Positions 26,770 to 35,523 of a DNA stretch of 64,000 bases are shown one piece after another. The DNA lies in the NCBI RefSeq assembly GCF_014695575.1, contig NZ_JACJOO010000064.1:62001-126000 (forward strand). Reading direction: 5' to 3'. The notes under the pieces are model-generated. The model was not told where the DNA came from and ran no database searches. It saw only the letters and a program-made list of their open reading frames with translations. This DNA comes from Leptolyngbya sp. FACHB-8. GTDB taxonomy: Bacteria > Cyanobacteriota > Cyanobacteriia > Elainellales > Elainellaceae. The stretch's first letter is position 1; every line of letters starts with the position of its first letter. Both the position numbers and the translations under genes were made by a program.

Positions 26770-27123
26770 TTAACCAAACGTGGAACCATTCCAGCCCCAG
26801 AGATAACCTTTTGCGTCTGCAAATTCAATATAAATACGATTGGTAGGTACCCCAATCGCAGAGCTGACTTGATTGCAAAAGTCCTGGCTCATGGCTTGCG
26901 TTTGGTCGGCACTAAAAGAACCCACACTTTTCACTTCTACGTAGCAGACCGGATCAGTCGTGCCGCCAAATGTCATAGGAACATTGCTTTCAAAAGCCGT
27001 CATGACATAGGATTCGGGCTTTCGGGTATGTTTGGCAAGGCTACCTGACAGTTGTTTGAGCAGCGTTTCGATGCTGGCAGCATCGGGGGTAGGGATGGAG
27101 GTTTGAACTTTAATCAGCGGCAT
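26770..27123 (-). CDS. MIF/tautomerase superfamily protein (phenylpyruvate tautomerase-like)
   Basis: This 117-residue protein belongs to the macrophage migration inhibitory factor-like tautomerases. Pro2, exposed after removal of Met1, is the catalytic base of the family and is present (MPLIKVQT). The phrases TRKPESYVMTAFE and IGVPTNRIYIEFADAKGYLWGWNGSTFG match the family's second half. These proteins form trimers and tautomerise phenylpyruvate in vitro; the physiological role in cyanobacteria is unclear. It is a single gene between the TamB terminator and a flavin reductase-like gene on the same strand, 156 bp upstream. Confidence 0.9.
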   Translation of the reverse strand: MPLIKVQTSIPTPDAASIETLLKQLSGSLAKHTRKPESYVMTAFESNVPMTFGGTTDPVCYVEVKSVGSFSADQTQAMSQDFCNQVSSAIGVPTNRIYIEFADAKGYLWGWNGSTFG

Positions 27124-27216
27124 AGACAGTTTAGGTATCGCTCATATTCTTACGGCATGGGCATTTGTGTAGCCCACACACGATTGAAGCGGATAGAACA
27201 ATTGGGACTAACAGCA

Positions 27217-27250
27217 TTTTCGAGGGCGGCCTATAGACTGCCCTCGAAAA
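27217..27250 (-). terminator. Hairpin after the flavin reductase-like gene
   Basis: TTTTCGAGGGC and GCCCTCGAAAA form an 11-bp stem. Read on the minus strand it follows the flavin reductase stop by about 30 bp and ends in a T-run. Confidence 0.65.
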
Positions 27251-27279
27251 CGCCTACTTTTGCTGATCTTGACCTGCTG

Positions 27280-27759
27280 TTATCCACCGTAATTCCAGCC
27301 GGTGGTCTCCAACCGTAGCGGGTTGCCTTCACGATGCACACCCGCCGCAACCACTTCACCGACAAAAACGGTGTGATCGCCCTGTTCGACAGAACCAATA
27401 ACACGGCATTCCACGTAACCAAGGGTGTCAGTAATGATGGGACAACCTGTTTCGCCCAGGTAAAATTCCACGTCCTCAAATTTATTGCCAACCCGACGCA
27501 TGGGTTTAAAGAATTTTTGAGCCAGTTCTTTTTGCCCATCCTCCAGGACACTAAGGGCAAACACATTGCTGGCTTTAATCATGCTGTGAGAAATGGAAGA
27601 GGTGTTGACGCAGTTGACTACCAGGGGCGGTGTAAAGGAGCCTTGCATGACCCAGCTCGCCGTAAAACCATTGACCTCCTCCCCATCTGTGACACCACAA
27701 ATATAGAGACCGTGGGGAATCTTGCGGAGAATCGTCTTTTTCGCCTGTTCGTCCAGCAC
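27280..27759 (-). CDS. Flavin reductase-like domain protein
   Basis: This 159-residue protein has the single-domain FMN-binding split-barrel fold of the flavin reductase (DIM6/NTAB) family. It shows KIPHGLYICGV at the N-terminus, NGFTASWVMQGSFTPPLVVNCVN for flavin contacts, and NVFALSVLEDGQKELAQKFF. Such proteins bind FMN and reduce flavins or act as electron-transfer partners; in cyanobacteria the same domain forms the C-terminus of flavodiiron proteins. The standalone form's role is unknown. The start is a GTG at 27759, giving VLDEQAKK; no nearer ATG fits the conserved N-terminus. A DUF1517 gene lies 61 bp upstream on the same strand. Confidence 0.88.
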   Translation of the reverse strand: MLDEQAKKTILRKIPHGLYICGVTDGEEVNGFTASWVMQGSFTPPLVVNCVNTSSISHSMIKASNVFALSVLEDGQKELAQKFFKPMRRVGNKFEDVEFYLGETGCPIITDTLGYVECRVIGSVEQGDHTVFVGEVVAAGVHREGNPLRLETTGWNYGG

Positions 27760-27820
27760 AGTTGTGACTCCGGTTACACAGTACAGGGTTAGTGTATCCG
27801 GTTTGGTTATGGCTGAGTCG

Positions 27821-28873
27821 CTAGATCTGCACCATGCCAGAATAGTTTGTCAGTAGTTCATCCCGGGTCAGGCTATCACTCGGATCTTGGGGCGACCAGA
27901 GGACTTCGTAGATCAGCAGGGATTCTGGCGAGATGGAACCCAGGCGCTTGAGGGCCGTACGGAGATCATCTGAGTTATAGATAGGCCCCGAGATGAGTGG
28001 GCGATCGTCCGTACTGCCAACCAACAGGGTCACGACGATGTAGGACGCCGGGTCTTCCTCTCGGTGAAGGCGATCGCGTCGTTGAACCCGCCCACCGACA
28101 TTCACCAGTGACTCCACATCAAACTTACTGCGTTCTTCCAGAGACAACTGCTCAAAGAGCTGGGATGCATGAGCTCGACTATCAACGCTTTGGGATTGGG
28201 ACAGGACATGCGTCCAGTTTTCGGGCGATCGCAACAGCACCAAAACCGTTTCCCGCAGAGCTTGAACCAACCCCTCCTTGGTATTCAAATTCCCCTGCTC
28301 CGCAATTTGGTTGAGGGTATCTTGAATGTACCGAGCTTGAGCCAGGAGGGCGACCTGAAGTTGCGTCACAGTCACCCGGTCGTTGTGCAACTCACCCGAA
28401 GCACTACCGTACCCATGGCTAGCCGGGCCTCGTCGGGATGAAGCCAGCTTCAGGTAAGTCATGATAATAGGCAACACGCCAAAGCCCAGGAAGAATAGCA
28501 GGAATATAAAATCTAACCCTGAGGAACTCGGCCCAGGAATCACCGGACCAGAACCATAACCACCACCCGGAACGGGGACAATCACCGGGCCAGATGGATA
28601 ACGGCGGTAAGGACGGCCGTAGGGCTCCTCATAGGGACTGTAGTCCGAAGGGTAGTTCCAACCACTGGGCGGAGACGAGGGTCGATAATCGGAGGGCGGC
28701 AGTGTTCCGCCGCCGCCAGCAGGAGGAGCGCTATCAAAACCACCGCCTCGAGTGCGTCCGCCGGAGGTGGTGCTCAGGGCAATGTCGCCCACGCCCAAAA
28801 TGCCCAGGCTGAGGAGAGCGATCGCCCCTGTTCGGATCCATCCTTTCGTTCCTGCACGCTGTAGTCTGCCCAT
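27821..28873 (-). CDS. DUF1517 domain-containing membrane protein
   Basis: The product has 350 residues. A signal-like or first membrane helix (about 12-34) is followed by a Gly/Pro/Tyr-rich low-complexity stretch to about residue 110, a second hydrophobic helix (DFIFLLFFLGFGVLPIIMTYL, about 121-142) and a soluble C-terminal domain of about 200 residues. The C-terminal half (VTVTQLQVALLAQARYIQ...LIYEVLWSPQDPSDSLTRDELL) fits DUF1517, a family shared by cyanobacteria and chloroplasts with no settled function. It may be cotranscribed with the flavin reductase-like gene downstream. Confidence 0.85.
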   Translation of the reverse strand: MGRLQRAGTKGWIRTGAIALLSLGILGVGDIALSTTSGGRTRGGGFDSAPPAGGGGTLPPSDYRPSSPPSGWNYPSDYSPYEEPYGRPYRRYPSGPVIVPVPGGGYGSGPVIPGPSSSGLDFIFLLFFLGFGVLPIIMTYLKLASSRRGPASHGYGSASGELHNDRVTVTQLQVALLAQARYIQDTLNQIAEQGNLNTKEGLVQALRETVLVLLRSPENWTHVLSQSQSVDSRAHASQLFEQLSLEERSKFDVESLVNVGGRVQRRDRLHREEDPASYIVVTLLVGSTDDRPLISGPIYNSDDLRTALKRLGSISPESLLIYEVLWSPQDPSDSLTRDELLTNYSGMVQI

Positions 28874-29158
28874 GATGTGCGTCCTGTGCTATTGCAGTTT
28901 GCTTAAAATTGTGGCGCTCATTTATCTCACAAGCTTCTTAATTAAGCACGCCAATATGAGGGCTTCGTGCCCCACAGCACTATTAATTTGCACTGAATAT
29001 GACGGCTTATTATTAACAGCCAGTGTGAAAGAAATCGAGATGGCTTACAACCGCCCTGAGAAGGAGGCCTAAAGAAGCAAAATTAATACTTTTATTCACT
29101 TTTTTGAAAAAGTTTTTTCCTGTTCCCATACAAGGGAATAGTGGTGTATCTCGAAATC

Positions 29159-29263
29159 TACAGCGCTTTGCGCTTGAGTCAGCCATGGTTGTTTTTGTGA
29201 GAGCCGCGCGGAGCGCGGCTCTCACAAAAACAACCATATTTTAAGTGTTTGAAAAGCGCTGTA
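29159..29263 (-). repeat. C-type repeat element, copy C1
   Basis: Both ends read TACAGCGC/GCGCTGTA. Inside is a perfect 25-bp hairpin (29185-29209 with 29213-29237, loop GGA) with arms starting ATGGTTGTTTTTGTGAGAG. The side sequences AGTGTTTGAAAAGCGC and GCGCTTGAGTCAGCC recur in C2 and C3. Confidence 0.85.
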
Positions 29264-29287
29264 ACTAATACCAAGCGATAGAAATCA

Positions 29288-29373
29288 GGTACATCCCAGT
29301 TTTGTTAATATGGCGGGCTTTGCCCACCACATTAACAAAACTGGGTTTTCAATCTGCAAGAGTAGGATGTACC
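29288..29373. repeat. Hairpin element with GGTACATCC ends
   Basis: Terminal 9-bp inverted repeats GGTACATCC and GGATGTACC enclose a 22-bp-class hairpin (CCCAGTTTTGTTAAT... with its complement, tip GGGCTTTGCCC). Its design resembles B (short ends, off-centre hairpin). Only one copy is in the window. Confidence 0.7.
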
Positions 29374-29386
29374 CTAGAAATCAACC

Positions 29387-29432
29387 GATGTTTAGAGATA
29401 GGGGTACGAAGCATTCCCCATCTCTAAACATC
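29387..29432. repeat. Hairpin, 14-bp outer stem
   Basis: GATGTTTAGAGA and TCTCTAAACATC pair, with GGGG/CCCC closing the top around TACGAAGCATT. It lies 121 bp before the GIY-YIG gene. Confidence 0.75.
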
Positions 29433-29553
29433 AGCAACTTCATGAGAATTGTTGATTGAATTGTTTTTTTACAGTTAATGAACCAAAGTTGATAGGAGAA
29501 ACTTAGCGATTACTCTGAAAAGAGCGAGTGTTCCTCCCCCAAACGACTGACCC

Positions 29554-30078
29554 ATGACACCCTTATCACAACTCGATTTTCAGCCTTATTTAACAGAGCA
29601 AGGCCAAATTGCTCCCGACCTGGAGGGAAAAATCGGAGTTTACGCCATTTTTGATGCCAATCAGGTGCTGCAATTTGTTGGTTATTCCCGCGATGTGGCT
29701 TTAAGCCTGCGTCAGCATCTGGTGCGCCAACCCGATCATTGCTACTGGTTGAAGGTGGAGATGTGCGATCGCCCTAACCGCACCCTCTTGGAGGAAACTC
29801 GCACAGCCTGGATTACTGAAAACGGCACCACACCTGCTGGCAATAGTACCGACACAGATGTCTGGAACCAGCCTATCGACGTCCGCCCCTGGCTTACCTC
29901 CGAGGAAGTCACCGCCTGCGCCCAAGCCGAAGAACTGGAGCGAGCCAAGCTCCTTAAAACAGCCGCCAGGCGGGCAGAAGCGGAAGTCTTGGCCCGTCTG
30001 GAAGCCAGGGGGGTTACGATCCCTTTACGATTTGACCCAAAACTCAAAGACGTAGGGCAGCTGAACCTTAAAGCATAA
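29554..30078 (+). CDS. GIY-YIG nuclease family protein
   Basis: The product is 174 residues. Residues about 28-95 resemble a GIY-YIG domain in which GIY reads GVY (IGVYAIFD) and the second element reads FVGYSRD. A helical stretch with an arginine-containing LRQHL and a glutamate-bearing LLEETRTAWITENG follows. Related proteins occur in cyanobacteria and plant chloroplasts, and the motif is weaker than in UvrC or homing nucleases, so catalytic activity is uncertain. The C-terminal third is Ala/Glu-rich and helical. It stands alone and is followed by a long hairpin. Confidence 0.75.
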   Translation: MTPLSQLDFQPYLTEQGQIAPDLEGKIGVYAIFDANQVLQFVGYSRDVALSLRQHLVRQPDHCYWLKVEMCDRPNRTLLEETRTAWITENGTTPAGNSTDTDVWNQPIDVRPWLTSEEVTACAQAEELERAKLLKTAARRAEAEVLARLEARGVTIPLRFDPKLKDVGQLNLKA

Positions 30079-30150
30079 GCTACATAGTTCCAACTTTGGG
30101 GTAGGGGTGTTGCTTACATCGCTACCTCCAAGGTTTTGGGCTTTTACTCG

Positions 30151-30215
30151 GGTCTGTTTTAAAGGTTATTTACTCGTGTACAAAGCGCACGAATAAATAA
30201 CCTTTAAAACAGGCC
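30151..30215. terminator. 25-bp hairpin between convergent genes
   Basis: CTGTTTTAAAGGTTATTTA and its complement pair around a CGTGTACAAAGCGCACG tip related to the A-type core. It separates the GIY-YIG gene and the CHASE2 gene, which converge. Confidence 0.75.
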
Positions 30216-30236
30216 GAGCCAAGCATTGAACACTTT

Positions 30237-31751
30237 CTATTCAGGGCTCCCATCCGTCTTCTCAAACTCCAGGGTTGATTTAGAGAGACTTTGCTTCCGC
30301 TGCTCCCGAATTGTCTTCGCTCGCGAAACTAAATCCTGAAAGTATCCCGAATCTGTGATCTCGCTGACCTCCCGTTCCCGCTTTGCCTGATCAATCTCAA
30401 TCTTGGGTTGCACCATCCCCTTCACCTTCTCCCGCATCTGCTCATAGATGGCCTGCGTATATCCACCTTCATCGGCACGGCTCAGCAACGCCACTCCAAA
30501 TGCTGAACCCAGCACTGCAAAAACAGCTGGAATAAGGGGGAGCCATCCTCCCTCGATAAAGGCTACAAAACAGATCAAATACAACCCAACTAGAAGAGCC
30601 TGTTCTAAAACAATAAAGAGCCAGATGCGATGGTTGGTATAGGCGATCGCACCGCCCGCGATCGCCCATCCCAGAATCCACAAAACTTCCACCGACCACG
30701 GCCAGTACCACATCAAGGGCCGTTCTCCCAACGCCGCACTGATGAGCTGGCTGGTTCCCTGAGCATGGATTTCTACCCCTGGCATCAGGTCGCCCCCATC
30801 TCCCGCCGCACTAAACGGAGTGGCTAGTAAATCCTTCGCGACTGCTGACGTGTACCCAATCAGCACAACCTTGCCCCGAATCCAGTCGGGCTTCACCGCA
30901 CCCTTTAACACGTCTGACAGGCTTACCACTCGAATAGTCTTCTCAGCGCCCTGATAATTCATCAGCACCTGATAGTCATAGGCCTGAGTGCGCCGGTAGC
31001 CCGCAGCCTGTTGCCCCAGACGGTGCAGCGTGGCCTGCCCTAACTGAATTTCACCATCCTCTCCCGCTGTCGCTTCGATCCCCTGGGAGGACAGGTAAGC
31101 CAACGCCATGGAGAAATGTAGAGAAACCATTTGGTTCTCCGGGTTCGTATCATTGCACAGGTGCTGAACCGGAAGCGGCACCTCCGATGGCCCCGGTACC
31201 GATACCAAAATGCTACGACGCACTATTCCATCTGGGTCCTTAGGGAAATCCGCAAAGGCTGTGCGCTCTGGCGGAGCACCGGGAGCCGGAGGTACTCCTG
31301 GATTGTCACCCCCACTCATCTGACAACCAGAAATAATTTGCTCGTTTTTAGCCATGACCGATGCGAGCTCTGCTCGGCCATCGCCTTGAGGAATATCACG
31401 GGCAATATCAACCCCAATCGCTAGAGGATCATTTGCCACCAGCGCCGTGAGAACATCCGCCAGGGTGCGATCGCGAATGGGGAACTCTTGCCGGGTTTGA
31501 ATATCTGTTTCATCCACTCCCACCACCAGCAATCGATCATCCAAAGGAGCAACTGGGCGGCGACGCATGTAGTGATCATAGGCAGCTAATTCAGGGCCTT
31601 GTAGCCACCCCAGCCAACGGGCAGCCACCACACTTCCCGTTACCAATAAACTGGCAGACAACGTCGTCGCCACAATAGCGGGTAGGCGTGACGTCAGGGT
31701 CGATGTTTTTTCCCGAACTGCCGCCCCAAGTTGCGTAATTTTAAGTGGCAT
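30237..31751 (-). CDS. CHASE2 domain membrane protein without an output domain
   Basis: The product is 504 residues. One N-terminal membrane helix (about 25-47) is followed by an extracytoplasmic CHASE2 sensory domain (about 50-345) with typical LLVVGVDETDI and GKVVLIGYTS phrases. Three C-terminal membrane helices follow (about 355-440). The last 80 residues are charged and helical but contain no kinase, cyclase or GGDEF domain. CHASE2 normally feeds such domains, so a partner protein is likely. The frame extends to 31877, but I chose the ATG at 31751, which begins MPLKITQLG. The gene diverges from a DUF928 gene, a pairing common in cyanobacteria. Confidence 0.85.
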   Translation of the reverse strand: MPLKITQLGAAVREKTSTLTSRLPAIVATTLSASLLVTGSVVAARWLGWLQGPELAAYDHYMRRRPVAPLDDRLLVVGVDETDIQTRQEFPIRDRTLADVLTALVANDPLAIGVDIARDIPQGDGRAELASVMAKNEQIISGCQMSGGDNPGVPPAPGAPPERTAFADFPKDPDGIVRRSILVSVPGPSEVPLPVQHLCNDTNPENQMVSLHFSMALAYLSSQGIEATAGEDGEIQLGQATLHRLGQQAAGYRRTQAYDYQVLMNYQGAEKTIRVVSLSDVLKGAVKPDWIRGKVVLIGYTSAVAKDLLATPFSAAGDGGDLMPGVEIHAQGTSQLISAALGERPLMWYWPWSVEVLWILGWAIAGGAIAYTNHRIWLFIVLEQALLVGLYLICFVAFIEGGWLPLIPAVFAVLGSAFGVALLSRADEGGYTQAIYEQMREKVKGMVQPKIEIDQAKREREVSEITDSGYFQDLVSRAKTIREQRKQSLSKSTLEFEKTDGSPE

Positions 31752-31959
31752 TGCTGTAGTAGATTTAGGCGAAAACTTTCTAGCGTTCCAGCTATCACGA
31801 CTGTTATACCAGGGGCCAGAGGTATACAGGCTACTGCTGATGTGAATCGTCACTTGTATTCGTAAGCGATTCAGCAAAGCCCCGGTATGATGCAGTTAAG
31901 GTGAGTTAGCAATTTTCCGTTAGGACAATAAAAATTCAGCTCCTTACCAAGCCAACCCT

Positions 31960-32841
31960 ATGGATATATTCCCCTTGAGTCGAGCTTTCTCTCTTGGATT
32001 CTGCCTGGTAACGGGAATGTTGACAGTATTCCCTAACATCGCCCTTGGGGCTACTACCACAGCTGGGCGTTCGGTGCTATCCCACCGAGAATCGTCCTTC
32101 CCCTCAACCCAAGTATCTCCTGCGGCCGCTTCTTCCAGACGCGTCGCTCAGCGTCTCAACTTCTCAGTGCGTAATGTTCGTTCTTCCCCCAGCCGCATTG
32201 GGGGGTTTGCCCGAGGGGATGCGTGTTTCTCTAACCCTCAGGATGCTCAGCGTCCGATGGCGCTTCTTCCGGTTCCAGCTAACGAAACTGGTAGCCAGGA
32301 GTTGGAAACCCAGGCCATTGGCCTGATGAACACCCTTGAAGACCGCCCGACATTTTTTGTTTACGTCCCTGCGATGGGCGTACAGAAAGGGGAATTTACT
32401 CTATGGAGCGACGATCAGACTGAGCTTTTGACCGAAAAAACCGTAACATTACCTGAGCAAGCCGGGGTGGTCGCCCTGACGCTGCCTGAGGAAATCGTTT
32501 TGGAGCCAGGAGACACCTACTACTGGACATTAGAGGTGTTGTGCAATGAAGACGATCGCTCGCGCAATGCCTTTGTGGAGGGCTTGGTACAACGGGTAAC
32601 GCCCGACACCGCCCTGGTTGAGCAGCTACAACAAGCACTTCCGCGCGATCGCCCGGCTCTCTATGCCGACGCAGGCTATTGGTACGAAACCCTCTCCTCC
32701 CTGGCCCAGTTGCGCTACGAAAACCCAGCCGATACGAGCCTCCAGGCAGAGTGGGAAAACCTGCTTGACTCCGTTAACCTGGATACCGCAGCTGATGCTC
32801 CCCTGGCCCCTCCGCCCCCCTCAGAGCCTGCGCCCCAATGA
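31960..32841 (+). CDS. DUF928 domain-containing exported protein
   Basis: The product is 293 residues with a Sec-type signal peptide (about residues 8-31, ending near ALGA). The body from about residue 75 to 275 fits DUF928: ETGSQELETQAIGLMNTLEDRPTFFVYVPA is followed by a conserved ALLPVPANE-type strand pattern, then DTYYWTLEVLCN and YADAGYWYETLSSLAQLR. The family is cyanobacterial, periplasmic and of unknown function, and is often encoded near CHASE2 genes, as here. The stop overlaps the next start by 4 nt (ATGA), so it is translationally coupled to an ABC permease gene, an unexpected partner. Confidence 0.85.
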   Translation: MDIFPLSRAFSLGFCLVTGMLTVFPNIALGATTTAGRSVLSHRESSFPSTQVSPAAASSRRVAQRLNFSVRNVRSSPSRIGGFARGDACFSNPQDAQRPMALLPVPANETGSQELETQAIGLMNTLEDRPTFFVYVPAMGVQKGEFTLWSDDQTELLTEKTVTLPEQAGVVALTLPEEIVLEPGDTYYWTLEVLCNEDDRSRNAFVEGLVQRVTPDTALVEQLQQALPRDRPALYADAGYWYETLSSLAQLRYENPADTSLQAEWENLLDSVNLDTAADAPLAPPPPSEPAPQ

Positions 32842-33722
32842 CATCAAAACGCCCCCAGCAAGCCGAACACAGTGAAACGGTAGAAGCCTGGTTGTTTCTG
32901 CTACCGGCCCTGGTGTTGCTGGGGGTCTTTGTGGTGTATCCCATTGGATACCTGACCTACCTCAGCTTCACCCAAGGCAGCTTCACCCGCGAAGGGGTGC
33001 ACTGGGTGGGAGGCCAGAACTATCTACGGTTGGTGTTAAACCCCGATTTTTGGCAGGTTTTGGGCAACACGATTTACTTCACCCTTGCAACAGTCATTCC
33101 CAGTCTGGTCATTCCTCTGGGCCTGGCCGTGTTGCTAAACCGCTCAGTAGCTTTGCGAGATTTGTTACGAACGGCCTATTTTATTCCCTCGATCACCTCC
33201 CTGGTGGCCGTCGGGTTGGGGTTTCGCTGGCTGTTTCAGACAGATGGTCCGGTCAATAACCTGCTGGAACCCCTGGGTATCGTCCCCATTCCCTGGCTAG
33301 GCAGCACTACATGGGCTATGCCGGTGCTGATTTTGCTGAGTTTCTGGAAGCAAATCGGCTTTAATCTGGTAGTTTTTCTGGCCGGGTTACAGACGATTCC
33401 CCAAAACCGTTACGAAGCGGCAGAGTTGGATGGGGCAGGGCCCTGGCAACAGTTCTGGCACATTACCCTACCTGGCCTGCGGCCTACGCTCATTTTCGCC
33501 GCTGTCACCACAGGTATTTTCACATTGCGAAGCTTTGAGCAACCCTATGTGATGACGGGGGGTGGCCCTCTCAATTCCACCAACCTGCTCGTGTTTTACA
33601 TCTACCAGGAAGCCTTTGGTCAGTTCGACTTTGGCTATGCCGCAGCGGCGGCAACAGTGCTGCTGCTGGTGGCCCTGGTGCTGGTTTACATTCAGTTGCG
33701 TGTGACACAGGACGAGGGATGA
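32838..33722 (+). CDS. Carbohydrate-type ABC transporter permease (MalF/UgpA family)
   Basis: The product is 294 residues with six predicted membrane helices. The permease EAA loop reads EAAELDGAGPWQQFWHITLPGL (about residues 194-215), which docks the ATPase. Helix pattern and the WLFLLPALVLLGVFVVYPI opening match the first permease of sugar importers (MalF/UgpA/LacF type). No second permease, binding protein or ATPase gene lies nearby, so its partners must be encoded elsewhere, as often happens in cyanobacteria. The substrate cannot be read from the sequence. It begins inside the DUF928 stop codon. Confidence 0.92.
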   Translation: MTSKRPQQAEHSETVEAWLFLLPALVLLGVFVVYPIGYLTYLSFTQGSFTREGVHWVGGQNYLRLVLNPDFWQVLGNTIYFTLATVIPSLVIPLGLAVLLNRSVALRDLLRTAYFIPSITSLVAVGLGFRWLFQTDGPVNNLLEPLGIVPIPWLGSTTWAMPVLILLSFWKQIGFNLVVFLAGLQTIPQNRYEAAELDGAGPWQQFWHITLPGLRPTLIFAAVTTGIFTLRSFEQPYVMTGGGPLNSTNLLVFYIYQEAFGQFDFGYAAAAATVLLLVALVLVYIQLRVTQDEG

Positions 33723-33740
33723 GAACCGTTTTTGGTAGTG

Positions 33741-33804
33741 CTGAATAGGGGATGAAATGGGATTTGGAACTGTGGTTCCAGATCCCATTTCATCCCCTAT
33801 TCAG
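33741..33804 (+). terminator. 30-bp hairpin after the ABC permease gene
   Basis: CTGAATAGGGGATGAAATGG and its complement pair, with a small bulge near the tip (TGT). It lies 18 bp past the permease stop. No T-run follows directly, so a terminator role is likely but not certain. Confidence 0.7.
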
Positions 33805-33855
33805 TAACACCCTTTTTGATAGGCCAAGATGTGGGCATCGCTATAAAATGGCGGA

Positions 33856-35523
33856 ATGCGACGCATTGGGAAACTCAATCATATTTTGTCTGATCGGGGC
33901 TTTGGGCTGGATCACTACATCGCCCTGGCGCTACTGGGAGCGGCACTCGTCGCATTCACTTTCAACTTAGGTGGGTTAGCTCTGCGAGATTGGGACGAGG
34001 GCACCGTTGCTCAGGTCGCCCGAGAAATTTGGCGATCTACCTGGCAATCTCCGGCCGATGAAGCGTCTCAATCCCTGACCTGGCTTTTTCCGACTCTGGG
34101 TGGCGAGCCCTACGTCAACAAGCCGCCGTTGATCCATAACCTGATGGCGATCGCCTTCCAATTAGGTGGCATCAACGAATTCACAGCCCGGCTCCCCGGT
34201 GCTTTACTAACCGCAGTATCCGTACCCGTCCTCTACGCTCTGGGCCGGGAAGTCTTTCGACGGCGATCGGCAGCATTGATGGCTGCGCTGGTCTATCTCA
34301 CCAGCCTGCCCGTCATGCGGTTAGGTCGCCTGGCCATGTTAGATGGAGCGGTGCTGTGTTTCTTGCTGGTGATGCTGTGGTGTACGGTGCGATCGCGCCG
34401 AGACATTCGCTATTCGCTGGGTATTGGCATTGGTTTTGGGCTCATCAGCTTAACGAAGGGAGTGCTGCTGGGGATTCTGTTGGGGGCGATCGCCCTTCTA
34501 TTCCTGGCCTGGGATACGCCCCGATTACTACGGCAGCGGTATCTGTGGCTAGGTTTAGCTTTGGGGGGTCTGCCCGTCGCACTGTGGTATGGGGCGCAAG
34601 TGTGGCACTATGGCACTGATTTTTTGGGGCGCAACCTGGTCAATCAGTCCCTCAGTCGCGTCTGGGATAGCGTGGAAGATAACAGCGGCCCACCCTGGTA
34701 TTACCTGCTAGAGCTATTGAAATACGGCTTACCCTGGCTGGTTTTTCTGCCCATTAGTTTGCAAAAAGCATGGCAGAACCGGGATTTGGGTTGGGCCAAG
34801 CTGGTATTGGTATGGGCTGGAGTTTATTTTGTCACGATCTCCTTAATGGGAACAAAACTGCCCTGGTATATCCTGCCGCTGTATCCAGCATTGGCCCTGG
34901 CGATCGCTTCCCACCTGGCTGACATGTGGGAGAACGGGCGACACATTAACGAGCGGCAATATTTTCTGGGTCATTACAGCTGGAGTTGGTTTTGGGTGTT
35001 TATGGGTCTGGCTGCACTCAGCCTCGGCGCTGGCCTCTACCTGGGATTTTGGCAGATTCTGCCACAGCCAAATGTAGGTTGGATGTGTCTGGTTCTGGCG
35101 GGCACCCTGTTTTCGACAGCCATTCTTCTGGCTCGCCGCAGCCCTCGATTTATGGCTATTTTGGCCTGGGGAACATTCTTGACCCTGCTCTTACTGATGG
35201 GCTCCTCCCACTGGGTTTGGGAACTAGCAGAAGACTATCCGGTCAAGCCCGTAGCCACTCTGATTCAGAACAACACACCCCCTGGGGAACGAGTCCATAT
35301 GTCGGCCTCCTATCACCGACCCTCGTTGGATTTTTATAGCGATCGCCAGGTCATTCCTGCCAACCGCAAACGCCTGCAACAACTTTGGCAATCCGAACCT
35401 CAGGTTTACCTGCTGCTAAATCGCAATACCCTGAAACAATGGCGTCCTTCACCACGTCCTACTGTGCTTGGCACAGCTGAAGGTTGGACACTGGTTCATC
35501 ACGGCAACAGTCAAGCTCAGTAG
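33856..35523 (+). CDS. Glycosyltransferase family 39 (ArnT/PMT-like) membrane protein
   Basis: The product is 555 residues with about 12 membrane helices. The first extracytoplasmic loop carries DWDEGTVAQVAREIW, the acidic catalytic loop typical of GT39/ArnT-like enzymes that use polyprenyl-phosphate sugars. A second conserved loop, EPYVNKPPLIHNLMAIAFQL, follows, and the C-terminal soluble tail starts near residue 460. Such enzymes add sugars to lipids or proteins on the outer face of the membrane. The acceptor is unknown. The gene stands alone between hairpins. Confidence 0.88.
   Translation: MRRIGKLNHILSDRGFGLDHYIALALLGAALVAFTFNLGGLALRDWDEGTVAQVAREIWRSTWQSPADEASQSLTWLFPTLGGEPYVNKPPLIHNLMAIAFQLGGINEFTARLPGALLTAVSVPVLYALGREVFRRRSAALMAALVYLTSLPVMRLGRLAMLDGAVLCFLLVMLWCTVRSRRDIRYSLGIGIGFGLISLTKGVLLGILLGAIALLFLAWDTPRLLRQRYLWLGLALGGLPVALWYGAQVWHYGTDFLGRNLVNQSLSRVWDSVEDNSGPPWYYLLELLKYGLPWLVFLPISLQKAWQNRDLGWAKLVLVWAGVYFVTISLMGTKLPWYILPLYPALALAIASHLADMWENGRHINERQYFLGHYSWSWFWVFMGLAALSLGAGLYLGFWQILPQPNVGWMCLVLAGTLFSTAILLARRSPRFMAILAWGTFLTLLLLMGSSHWVWELAEDYPVKPVATLIQNNTPPGERVHMSASYHRPSLDFYSDRQVIPANRKRLQQLWQSEPQVYLLLNRNTLKQWRPSPRPTVLGTAEGWTLVHHGNSQAQ

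Larger units (their letters stand above)
28874..29553. other. Intergenic region with three hairpin elements
   Basis: This 680-bp gap between divergent genes contains C1 (29159-29263), a hairpin with terminal GGTACATCC/GGATGTACC repeats (29288-29373) and another hairpin (29387-29432). The remaining sequence is AT-rich without a clear gene. Confidence 0.7.
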
